This document shows positions 18,214-26,385 of a stretch of 64,000 nucleotides of DNA, in pieces. The notes beneath the pieces were generated by a model. It did no database searches, was not told where the DNA came from, and saw nothing but the letters and a program-made list of their open reading frames with translations. Positions within the stretch are counted from its first letter, which is position 1; the number at the start of each line of letters is the position of its first letter. The DNA is taken from NCBI GenBank assembly GCA_050014015.1, contig JBEKEC010000010.1, forward strand, positions 28,317 to 92,316, in the 5' to 3' direction. A program made the translations under genes and the position numbers. This stretch comes from PALSA-1353 sp050014015. Its GTDB lineage: Bacteria > Planctomycetota > Phycisphaerae > Tepidisphaerales > Tepidisphaeraceae.

Positions 18214-18258
18214 CTAGATTTGAGTTTTTCGCTAAGAGAAGCTTGAATACGCGGTTGC

Positions 18259-21033
18259 TTGAACAGGGTGTCGCGCTTATTTGTGGCGGGCGTTGGCAGA
18301 TTGCCATCCTTTTCTTCCAACAGGCAATTGGCAATCGGCAATTGGCCATCTCGACTTCTCCTGATTTTCGCGTTGCTGCAAACGATCACGGCGACCGCTC
18401 AAGCGGGATCGGGTGTGGAAAACTTGCGATGCGAATTCCTCCGCGACCCCGTGGCAATCGGCGTCGCCCGGCCCCGTCTCAGTTGGACGATCGCCTCCGA
18501 CATGCGCGGAGAATCCCAGTCCGCCTATCAAATCCAGGTGAGCCGCGAGGGGCGCACGGTCTGGGACAGCGGCCGGGTCGAGTCGGATCGGTCGGACGAC
18601 GTCGAGTATGCCGGCGAGCCGCTGGCGTCCGGAGCGGCCTACCAATGGAAGGTGCGCGTTTGGGACCAGCAGGGCACGCCCAGCGATTGGAGCGATTCCT
18701 CCACCTGGGGAATGGGATTCTTGAAGCCTGAAGATTGGAAGGCCAAGTGGATCATTCCGCCTGCCAAAGACAAGGCGCTCGACGAGCCGTATCTGCGCCG
18801 CCTCTTCACGCTCGATGACGTGCCGCAATCGGCGATCGCCCGCGTCAACGTCATGGGCTGGTTCGAGTTGTACGCGAACGGCGTGAAGGTCGGCCAGGAC
18901 GTGATCAGTCCCGCGGTGACCGATTATTCCAAGCGCTCGCTCTATCTGACCTACGACCTGAAACCGTACCTGCTCAAAGGCCCAAACTGCATCGGGCTGT
19001 GGATGAGCCGCGGATGGTATTGGCTGGGCCGGCGAGGCGTGGATTACGACCAGCCGATCGCGCGCGTGCAGTTGGACATGACCGTGGACGGCAAGCCGCG
19101 GATGATCGGGACCGACGCGAACTGGCGGTGCAAAACGAGCGGTCGCAGCATCCTTGGTAAATGGAGTTGGGATAATTTTGGCGGCGAGCAGGTCGACGCC
19201 CGTTTGGACGAACCGGCGTGGAGTTCGCCCCAGTTCCCGGCATCCGATTGGGCCGCGGTCAGCGAAGTCCCCCCACCGCCCGTTCCCGCCGAGGTCCAGC
19301 GAACCGCCGCCGACCGCGTCATCAAAACCGTTCCCGCCGTCTCCTGCACCGATCTCGGTGGCGGGTTTTATGCGCTTGACTTCGGCGTCAACCTCACGGG
19401 ATGGCTGAGCCTGCGGCTGCCTCGCCTGCGAGCCGGGCAGGTTGTGACCATCCACTATTCGGACACATCCGTCAGCCGCAAGGATTTCCAGACGCACAAC
19501 CAGCAGGACCGATTCATTTCCGCCGGGACCGACGGCGAGATTTTCGCCGACAAGTTCAACTATCATGGGTTTCGCTACGCTACCATCGAAGGGCTGCCAT
19601 CCGCCCCGCAGGCCCGTGACGCGCAGGCGCTGGCAATCGGCGCGGATTGGGAGCCGGGCGGGAGTTTCCAGTGCTCCAACCCGCTCATCAACCGCATGCA
19701 CGACGTCGATCTGTGGACGTTGCGGAGCCTGAGCCAAGGCGGCTATCTCTCGGACTGCCCGCATCGCGAACGTCTGGGGTATGGGGGCGACGGCCAAGTT
19801 TCCATCGAAAGCTGCGTATCGAACTTCTGGATGCCGGCGTTCTACGAAAAATGGACGACGGATTGGCGCGACGTCCAAGACCCGTTGACGGGATACATTC
19901 CGCACATGGCTCCGCAAGGGGAAGGCGGCGGCGGCCCGCCGTGGGGCGCGGGGCTGCAGGCGCTCACCTGGCGTCTGAATCTTTACTATGACGATCGCAG
20001 GGCGCTGCAAGAGAACTACCAAGCCTGTCGCCGGTACGTGGAATGGATCGAATCCCACGCCCAAGACGGCATCGTGCGCGCCTACGGCGGCCAGTGGGAT
20101 TTCATCGGTGATTGGGTGCCTCCGGGCCCGGTCAACGGCGACCAATGGAACTTCCCGTCGCGCACGGCGGCGGAATGCTTCAACAACTGTTATCTCGTCT
20201 ATCTCGTGGATCAGCTCGCGCAGATGGCCGACGCGATTGGACTTCCCGACCAAGCCAAGGTTTATCGAGACCAGGCCGAGGCGATGCGGCCGCGCATCCA
20301 GGCGGCTTTTTACGATTCCGGCAAACAATTCTACGCCGTCGACCAGCAGGCGTATCAATTGATGCCTCTATTGACCCGCGTAACGCCCCAGAATCTGCGC
20401 GGTGAGGTGACCAAAAATCTCCAGGACGAAATCCTCGTCAAAAACAAGGGGCATCTCGACACGGGCATGCTCGGAACCTATTTTCTGATCCAATATCTTC
20501 AGGAAACCGGGCGCGACGATCTGCTCTGGACGGTAGTCGCACAGACCACCTATCCCGGCTGGGGATATATGCTCGATCGGGGCGCAACAACCTGGTGGGA
20601 ACAATGGAACGGCGGCCCATCACGCATCCACGCCTGCTTCAATTCTCTCGATGGATGGTTCTATCAAGGCCTGGCCGGTATCCGGCCCGATCCCACGGCC
20701 CCGGGCTTCAAGAAGATCATCATCAAACCCGCCATCGTCGGCGACCTGACATGGGTCAAGGCCGATTACGATTCCCTGCATGGCCGGATCGTCAGCCAGT
20801 GGGAATACAAAGATGCCCGTCTCTCGATGCACGTTGTTATCCCCGCCAACACAACGGCGACGATTTACGTCCCCACCCGCGACGCGGCAACGGTGCTGGA
20901 AGGCGGCGCGCCGGCAACTCGGTCGGTGGGATTAGTTTTTCTGCGCATGGAGAACGGCGCCGCCGTTTTCCACGCAGGCTCGGGCGTCTACGATTTCACC
21001 AGTTCACTGGATCACTCTTCTACCGCGAGGTAA
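18259..21033 (+). CDS. GH78 alpha-L-rhamnosidase, secreted
   Basis: The mature part begins near VENLRCEFLRDPVAIGVARP, a family hallmark, and an N-terminal Fn3-like domain follows. The catalytic (alpha/alpha)6 domain contains GGYLSDCPHRERLGYGGDGQ, with the acidic residues expected in GH78, and later WGYMLDRGATTWWEQWNGG. A C-terminal beta domain ends the protein. It removes terminal rhamnose from pectin or glycosides. The start is doubtful: no ATG precedes the signal-like segment RLLLIFALLQTITATAQA, only TTG and GTG codons. A dispersed repeat encodes NRQLAIGNW just before that segment. The repeat may have replaced the original start. Confidence 0.88.
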   Translation: MNRVSRLFVAGVGRLPSFSSNRQLAIGNWPSRLLLIFALLQTITATAQAGSGVENLRCEFLRDPVAIGVARPRLSWTIASDMRGESQSAYQIQVSREGRTVWDSGRVESDRSDDVEYAGEPLASGAAYQWKVRVWDQQGTPSDWSDSSTWGMGFLKPEDWKAKWIIPPAKDKALDEPYLRRLFTLDDVPQSAIARVNVMGWFELYANGVKVGQDVISPAVTDYSKRSLYLTYDLKPYLLKGPNCIGLWMSRGWYWLGRRGVDYDQPIARVQLDMTVDGKPRMIGTDANWRCKTSGRSILGKWSWDNFGGEQVDARLDEPAWSSPQFPASDWAAVSEVPPPPVPAEVQRTAADRVIKTVPAVSCTDLGGGFYALDFGVNLTGWLSLRLPRLRAGQVVTIHYSDTSVSRKDFQTHNQQDRFISAGTDGEIFADKFNYHGFRYATIEGLPSAPQARDAQALAIGADWEPGGSFQCSNPLINRMHDVDLWTLRSLSQGGYLSDCPHRERLGYGGDGQVSIESCVSNFWMPAFYEKWTTDWRDVQDPLTGYIPHMAPQGEGGGGPPWGAGLQALTWRLNLYYDDRRALQENYQACRRYVEWIESHAQDGIVRAYGGQWDFIGDWVPPGPVNGDQWNFPSRTAAECFNNCYLVYLVDQLAQMADAIGLPDQAKVYRDQAEAMRPRIQAAFYDSGKQFYAVDQQAYQLMPLLTRVTPQNLRGEVTKNLQDEILVKNKGHLDTGMLGTYFLIQYLQETGRDDLLWTVVAQTTYPGWGYMLDRGATTWWEQWNGGPSRIHACFNSLDGWFYQGLAGIRPDPTAPGFKKIIIKPAIVGDLTWVKADYDSLHGRIVSQWEYKDARLSMHVVIPANTTATIYVPTRDAATVLEGGAPATRSVGLVFLRMENGAAVFHAGSGVYDFTSSLDHSSTAR
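18322..18350. repeat. Word-like repeat (GGCAATTGGCAATCGG) inside the rhamnosidase N-terminus
   Basis: The stretch is built of near-tandem copies of GGCAAT-CGG/TTGG words. It lies within the translated N-terminal region and encodes QLAIGNW. It resembles the other tandem-word elements in this window (48207, 58434, 61030, 63895), although the word is different. Confidence 0.55.
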
Positions 21034-21197
21034 TCGCGGCGCCAATCGCAGATCCCGGCCACGAAAAGAAACCTTGGAAGCCGGGCTTGGGGGCCGCGGC
21101 ATAGGTGATTCGTCCTACGCCCCAAATCGGTTGCCATCCGATTGACATCTCCTCCGACTTGGCGGGAAAATGGCAATACTTCGAAAGCGAGGTTGCT

Positions 21198-21968
21198 ATG
21201 CCCGCTCAATTCCCGTTTTGGTCAGGGTCTACTTTTCATTCCGTGCACGGCGCGCTGAACGTTGCGCTGCACCTCTATAACAATCCCGAACGCCGGCACG
21301 CGGCGGAAAAGTTGGCCAGGGTTTTCCTGACCATCAGCCGCGAGCCCGGCGCGGGCGGCGTTCCCCTGGCGCAGCGGTTGGCCGAGCGCCTCAACGCCCA
21401 TGGCCCCGGCGACTGGTCGGCCTGGGATCAGGAGTTGGTCGAGAAAGTCTCGACGGAATATCATCTGAAGAAGGGCGCCGTCGAGACGGTCGACGAGCGG
21501 CCGCACAACTGGTTGAACGACCTGGTGGCGAGCTTCTCGCAGCACGTGACGCCGTCGGACGTGAGCGTATTCAAGAAAGTGGCCGGCACGATCCGTGCGT
21601 TGGCGACGGCGGGACACGCGATCCTCGTCGGGCGCGGCGGGCGGTTCATCACCGACGGCCTGGCGGGCGGCGTTCACCTCCGCCTGGTTGCGCCCCTGGA
21701 ATACCGCATCAAAACGACGGCCGAATCGTTTAACCTTTCGCTCCCGGCGGCGACCAAACGCCTGGCGGAAATCGACCGGAGCCGCACGGTATTTTTTCGC
21801 CAGTTCTGGCCGGGGAAATCTCTCGATCCGGAGAATTTCACGATGACGCTGAATTCGGCCCAACTGTCTTTGGACGAAATGGTCGCGTGCATTCTGCCGC
21901 TCATTCACCTTCGCGATCCCGGGGCGTCAGAATCCGCCGAAGAATCCGGGTTGTCCGGGCAGGATTGA
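21198..21968 (+). CDS. Cytidylate-kinase-like family protein
   Basis: I chose the ATG at 21198, after GCGAGG, which gives 256 residues. The core has a modified P-loop, LTISREPGAGGVPLAQRLAE, and AILVGRGGRFITDGLAGGVH near residue 145, both typical of the cytidylate kinase-like family (Cytidylate_kin2). It also has the W-D-x-E segment WSAWDQELVEKVS. True cytidylate kinase has a GxxGxGKS loop that is not preserved here, so the nucleotide specificity is uncertain. Family members often lie near stress or redox genes. The gene is free-standing, 164 bp after the rhamnosidase. Confidence 0.78.
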   Translation: MPAQFPFWSGSTFHSVHGALNVALHLYNNPERRHAAEKLARVFLTISREPGAGGVPLAQRLAERLNAHGPGDWSAWDQELVEKVSTEYHLKKGAVETVDERPHNWLNDLVASFSQHVTPSDVSVFKKVAGTIRALATAGHAILVGRGGRFITDGLAGGVHLRLVAPLEYRIKTTAESFNLSLPAATKRLAEIDRSRTVFFRQFWPGKSLDPENFTMTLNSAQLSLDEMVACILPLIHLRDPGASESAEESGLSGQD

Positions 21969-22060
21969 TAGCAGTTTGACTTTGCCATTTTCACGGCAAT
22001 ATAAAGCCACGGCCACATAGACACTTTTTGTTTTCGGCTTCATGCCTGGAAGGAGTGCGC

Positions 22061-23095
22061 ATGCGATACCGGCTGTTGGGCGATAGCGGGCTTCGGGTGG
22101 CGGAGATCTGTCTGGGGACGATGACCTTCGGTGAAGACTGGGGTTGGGGCGCGGCCAAGGAGGAGGCGCGCAAAATGTACGAGGCCTACCGCGAGGCGGG
22201 CGGGAATTTCATCGATACCGCCAACCTCTACACCCTGGGGACCAGCGAGAAATTCGTCGGCGAATTCATGCGCGGCCACCGCGGCGAAGTCGTGCTGGCC
22301 ACGAAATACACCAACGCGCAGCCCGGCAATGACCCCAATGCCGCGGGAAACCATCGCAAGAGCATGTTCCAGGCGATCGAGGGGAGCCTGAAGCGGCTGG
22401 GGACCGATTACATCGACCTCTATTGGCTGCATATTTGGGACCAGATTACGCCGGTCGAGGAAGTGATGCGGGGGTTTGAGGACCTCATTCGTTCGGGCAA
22501 GGTGCTTTATGCGGGCGTGTCGGATGCGCCGGCGTGGTGGATCGCCCGGGCCAACACGCTGGCTGAATTCCGCGGCTGGGGGAAGTTCGTCGGACTCCAG
22601 ATCGAATACAGCCTGATCGAGCGCACGGTCGAGCGCGAGTTGCTGCCGATGGCCAAGGCGATGGGCCTGGGGATAACCGCGTGGTCGCCGCTGGCCGGCG
22701 GCGTGCTTTCAGGCAAATATCAAGGCGGCGCTCAGGTCAAGGATGCGCGCTTCAACTCGGAAATGATGAAGCCCATGATGGCCGGCGGAGAGCGTGCGGA
22801 AACAATCGTCGCCGCCGTCAAACAAGTGGCCCAGCAGACCGGTCGAAGCGCGCCGCAGGTTGCGCTGGCGTGGCTCCTGCATCGGGATCAGCCGATCATT
22901 CCCATCATCGGCACCCGCAAGATCGCCCAGCTTCACGACAACCTGGCCGCGCTGGACTTGAAGCTTGATCCCGCCCAGCTTCGATTGCTCGACGAGGTCA
23001 GCGCGGTTCCGCTGGGTTTTCCGCACGAATTTTACCGGGAGGAGCTTATTCGCGGGATAGTCTACGGCGGCTTGCGCGATAGGATCATCGCGTGA
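22061..23095 (+). CDS. Aldo/keto reductase
   Basis: This 344-residue protein is a single-domain TIM-barrel NADP-dependent carbonyl reductase. The catalytic tetrad is visible as Asp and Tyr in DTANLYTLGTSEKF, Lys in VLATKYT and His in LYWLHIWD. The cofactor-binding end contains PIIGTRKIAQLHDNLAAL. The ATG at 22061 follows AAGGAGTGCGC and is preferred to an in-frame ATG at 22028. The sequence type resembles YghZ/Tas-like reductases acting on small aldehydes. A family A hairpin repeat follows the gene. Confidence 0.93.
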   Translation: MRYRLLGDSGLRVAEICLGTMTFGEDWGWGAAKEEARKMYEAYREAGGNFIDTANLYTLGTSEKFVGEFMRGHRGEVVLATKYTNAQPGNDPNAAGNHRKSMFQAIEGSLKRLGTDYIDLYWLHIWDQITPVEEVMRGFEDLIRSGKVLYAGVSDAPAWWIARANTLAEFRGWGKFVGLQIEYSLIERTVERELLPMAKAMGLGITAWSPLAGGVLSGKYQGGAQVKDARFNSEMMKPMMAGGERAETIVAAVKQVAQQTGRSAPQVALAWLLHRDQPIIPIIGTRKIAQLHDNLAALDLKLDPAQLRLLDEVSAVPLGFPHEFYREELIRGIVYGGLRDRIIA

Positions 23096-23129
23096 GAAGG
23101 TCCGGATCCATCGGTTATCCTCAAATGCG

Positions 23130-23217
23130 TTACCGCGAAGGAGCGAAGAAGCGAAGTTTCGCGAAGTCAAATTGATAGTTCTTCGCGCAACTTCGCTGCT
23201 TCGCTCCTTCGCGGTAA
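23130..23217. repeat. Dispersed long-hairpin repeat, family A, copy 2
   Basis: The left arm starts TTACCGCGAAGGAGCGAAG and the right arm ends CTTCGCTCCTTCGCGGTAA, with CAAATTGATA at the centre. The right arm matches copy 1 (5533-5569) almost base for base. It lies between the aldo/keto reductase and aminotransferase genes. Confidence 0.82.
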
Positions 23218-23282
23218 TACTTTTTGGTTGCGGCTATGCCGCGCTGGGCGCCTTGGCCGTAATCTGTATCTGAGTAAGCCGA

Positions 23283-24515
23283 ATGGCGATTGAAAATCGA
23301 AAACCACCCTCTCCGCTTCGTCCCAACCTCCGCTCGGAATTTCTGCTCGCTTCCGATTTGACGTTTCTCAACCACGGCTCATTCGGAGCCACGCCCCGCA
23401 TCGTTTTCGACGAGCACACCCGCTGGCGCGAGCGAATCGAGGCCGATCCCATCGAACTGCTGGCCCGCCGGGGATCGAAACTGATTGAGACCGCCAAGCA
23501 TGCGATCGGCAACTGGCTCGGAATGAACCCCCGGGATTTCGGACTCGTCACCAACGCCACCGAAGGCATCAACTGCGTTCTTCGTTCGCTGCGTTTTTCG
23601 CCGGGCGACGAGCTGCTGACGACTTCTCATGTTTACAACGCCGTTCGCCAGGCGATGAAATACGTCGCCGATCGAACCGGCGCCGCTTATCGCGAAGTCG
23701 ACGTCCCGGCGCCCATCGAATCGCCCCGCGTCATCGAGCAGGCGATTCTGGATGCTCTGACGCCGCGCACCAGACTGCTGGTGATCGATCACGTCACTTC
23801 GCCCACCGCATTGGTGTTCCCGATCGAAAAAATCCTGGCGGGCTGCGCCGACCGCGGCGTCGACGTGCTCGTGGACGGCGCCCATGCCCCCGGCATGCTC
23901 GACCTCAACGTGACCGCGCTCGCCCCGGCCTATTACGCCGGCAATCTCCACAAATGGGCCTGCGCGCCCAAGGGCTGCGCGTTCTTGTGGTGCCGGCCCG
24001 ACCGGCAATCGGAGATCCATCCCCTGGTCATCAGCCATCAATTCCGCCAGGGCATGAGCAAGGAATTCGACTGGCAGGGAACGCGCGATTTCGCCGCCTG
24101 GCTCTCCGTTCCATGCGCCATCGAATACATGGCCGGGATCGGCTGGGAGAAAATAATCTCGCACAATCACGCCATGGCCGTCTGGATGAATCAGCTTCTT
24201 TGCAGCCGATGGAATGTCCCATCGATCAGCCCCATCGACGGTTCGATGCTCGGCTCAATGGCAACGGTGGCGCTCCCACCGCCGTTGGACCGGCTCTCAG
24301 ATGAGCAAATCCAGGCCTTGCAACGCCGGCTCCACGACCGCCATCGCATCGAAGTCCCGATCTTGCGCTGGGCCGGCCGAACGTGCATCCGCCCATGCTG
24401 TCAGATCTACAACCTCGCCGAAGATTTTCATCGCCTGGCGGACGCCATTGCTTCCATCGCGGGCGATGACCGCGCCGATGGGTTGGTCTCCAAGCCTCCC
24501 GGCCTGAACGCCTGA
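23283..24515 (+). CDS. Class V aminotransferase (isopenicillin-N-epimerase-like)
   Basis: This 410-residue PLP enzyme begins with the family motif LTFLNHGSFGATPR. The cofactor-anchoring segments are TNATEGINCVLRSL, VDGAHAPGMLDL (the Asp that pairs with the pyridine nitrogen) and YYAGNLHKWACAPKG, whose Lys should form the Schiff base. It resembles the CefD/cysteine-desulfurase-like subgroup, which includes epimerases and hercynylcysteine-lyase-type enzymes. The substrate is unknown. Its 3' end overlaps the convergent glycosyltransferase gene by 88 bp. Confidence 0.9.
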   Translation: MAIENRKPPSPLRPNLRSEFLLASDLTFLNHGSFGATPRIVFDEHTRWRERIEADPIELLARRGSKLIETAKHAIGNWLGMNPRDFGLVTNATEGINCVLRSLRFSPGDELLTTSHVYNAVRQAMKYVADRTGAAYREVDVPAPIESPRVIEQAILDALTPRTRLLVIDHVTSPTALVFPIEKILAGCADRGVDVLVDGAHAPGMLDLNVTALAPAYYAGNLHKWACAPKGCAFLWCRPDRQSEIHPLVISHQFRQGMSKEFDWQGTRDFAAWLSVPCAIEYMAGIGWEKIISHNHAMAVWMNQLLCSRWNVPSISPIDGSMLGSMATVALPPPLDRLSDEQIQALQRRLHDRHRIEVPILRWAGRTCIRPCCQIYNLAEDFHRLADAIASIAGDDRADGLVSKPPGLNA

Positions 24516-26191
24516 CGTTCCGTCGGCCGCATCTTGGCGACGACGATCGTTCCGTTTGCACGGCTGCTCCCCCCGCTAAGCACTTGAAATTCCCCGACGG
24601 CGAGAAGTCGATCGCGATCCTTCGGCGGTAAGCGGCCCCACACGCTGGATGAAAGTATCATCCAGCGCGGCCACTGCTCGACCGGATGGGTCTGGAGATA
24701 GTCGGTCGGATACACTTCGTCTTGCCCATCCAGATAAAACGTGATCGACGGCTCGGAATAGCCGATCAGCGCCACCGGTTGTGTGCGATCCAATCCGGCC
24801 TCTCGCATCGCGCCGACCGCCAGACGCAACGCGTTCAGCGGCGCATACGCCGGCAGCACCAGCGCCATGAAGACCGCCGCGACGCACAGGGATCCAATCC
24901 CCATGACCACGAACGCGGCCCGGTCACGCCGGGTGAACATAAACCACATCGTAAGTCCCACCACGGTCAATACCACCGCCGAGAGAAACGTCATCCCCGC
25001 ATAGGGAAGGCCCCGAAACCGGCCCACAAGCGTCCATGGGAGGAAGCCCGCACACGCCACGACAATTCCCCATGTCGTGACTCCCCATTTCCAGCCCCGA
25101 GGCCGCATGACGCGGACATTGCGAACCGCCCGCGAGATCACGTCCGCCGACAGCACCGCCAGCGCCGGCATCAGCGGAAGCAGATAGTGCATCAGCTTCT
25201 GCTGCACCCCCTCGATCACCAACAACGGGCCGATCAGCGCCGCCAAACAGAACCGCAACACCGGCAGCCGCCGATGCCTCCAGCCAGACAACACCGCGGT
25301 CGGCAACAATATGCTCCAAGGCGCGAAGCCAGGCCAGATCAGTATCAAATATATCCCATGCATCGACCCGCGGCCGTCGAGCGGTTTCACGAAAATCGGC
25401 GCCAGCATGCTGGCCCCCAGCGTGCTGGCCAAAAAACCGGGCGACCGCGCGTGAACCATCATCGCCCAGGGCAACACCACGGCCACAACGATCGCCGCGC
25501 CAAGCCACGGCCGCGTCGACCACCACCAGCCCGTCGCCCGCCGCCACGCCGCCATTGAGAAAAAATCCCGTCCCACGTCGATCAACGCCAGCGCCGCCGC
25601 CGTTCCGGCAAACATTCCAATTGCCACCGGACCCTTGGTCATCAACGCCAGGCCCAATGCGGTCCAGAGAACCGCCGCGATCCAGAAATTTCGCTTCCCC
25701 ACGTACAGCGCTGCCATGCTGATCTCGCCGATCACTATCCACAGCAGCAACTCGGCATCCGTCAGCGCCAGCTTCGACATCACCATAAACAACAAGCTGC
25801 TGCTCAACACGAACGTTGCCCACAACGCGCGCTTCTCACCAGCCGTTCTCCTCACGGCCCACCAGACCAGACCGAGCGTCAGCAGCCCGGAAATCGTCGA
25901 TGGCAGCCGCGCTGCGAACGGCGTCGCGCCGAATACGCCCATGGACGCCGCCTGACACCAGAACGCCAGCACCGGCTTGCCCGCAAAGACTTCGCCACGG
26001 AATCGCGGCACGACCCAATCGCCGCTTCTCAGCATGGTCCGGGAGATTTGCGTGTACCACCCCTCATCCCGGTCGATGAGCGGAATCCGGTTGCTCCCCA
26101 CCAGCCCCACCAGAACAAACCCCAAAAGCAAAAGCCCAGCCAGAATCCGTCGCGCGGATAAGAAAGAATTGCTCATCATTGATCCAGCCAT
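24428..26191 (-). CDS. GT39/ArnT-like membrane glycosyltransferase
   Basis: This 587-residue integral membrane protein has about eleven transmembrane helices. The first periplasmic loop holds the catalytic-type motif IDRDEGWYTQISRTMLRSGD, followed by GKPVLAFWCQAASMGVFG and AARLPS. These are hallmarks of the ArnT/PMT (GT-C) superfamily, which moves sugars from polyprenyl-phosphate carriers to lipids or proteins. The C-terminal soluble segment is short. The ribosome site and exact start are not strong. The acceptor is unknown. Confidence 0.88.
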   Translation of the reverse strand: MAGSMMSNSFLSARRILAGLLLLGFVLVGLVGSNRIPLIDRDEGWYTQISRTMLRSGDWVVPRFRGEVFAGKPVLAFWCQAASMGVFGATPFAARLPSTISGLLTLGLVWWAVRRTAGEKRALWATFVLSSSLLFMVMSKLALTDAELLLWIVIGEISMAALYVGKRNFWIAAVLWTALGLALMTKGPVAIGMFAGTAAALALIDVGRDFFSMAAWRRATGWWWSTRPWLGAAIVVAVVLPWAMMVHARSPGFLASTLGASMLAPIFVKPLDGRGSMHGIYLILIWPGFAPWSILLPTAVLSGWRHRRLPVLRFCLAALIGPLLVIEGVQQKLMHYLLPLMPALAVLSADVISRAVRNVRVMRPRGWKWGVTTWGIVVACAGFLPWTLVGRFRGLPYAGMTFLSAVVLTVVGLTMWFMFTRRDRAAFVVMGIGSLCVAAVFMALVLPAYAPLNALRLAVGAMREAGLDRTQPVALIGYSEPSITFYLDGQDEVYPTDYLQTHPVEQWPRWMILSSSVWGRLPPKDRDRLLAVGEFQVLSGGSSRANGTIVVAKMRPTERQAFRPGGLETNPSARSSPAMEAMASARR

Positions 26192-26297
26192 CAGGACCTA
26201 GCCGTGCTCTGCCCCGCGCGCCGGCCCACGTCCACCACCGCCCTATTCTGCGGCCAATCCATTAAAGATCAATGAAATTTGCGGCGAACTCCCCATC

Positions 26298-26319
26298 TTA
26301 TCCGCGGAATCCGCGGTTC
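26298..26319. repeat. Fragment of family B repeat
   Basis: TTATCCGCGGAATCCGCGGTTC matches the right arm of the family B hairpin at 62934-63016 with an internal deletion. It lies in the 194-base gap upstream of the DCC-LMF1 gene. Confidence 0.5.
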
Positions 26320-26385
26320 CCTCTCGCATGTCTTGGCCTGCATGCCGGCGTGCGGAAACCGGCGTCCGCGCGGTACAAGACAGGC

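Noticed and set aside
15325..20358. Very long antisense reading frames (752 and 693 codons)
   Set aside because: They lie opposite clear TPR-glycosyltransferase and rhamnosidase genes and have no recognisable motifs. High G+C third positions keep the opposite frame open.
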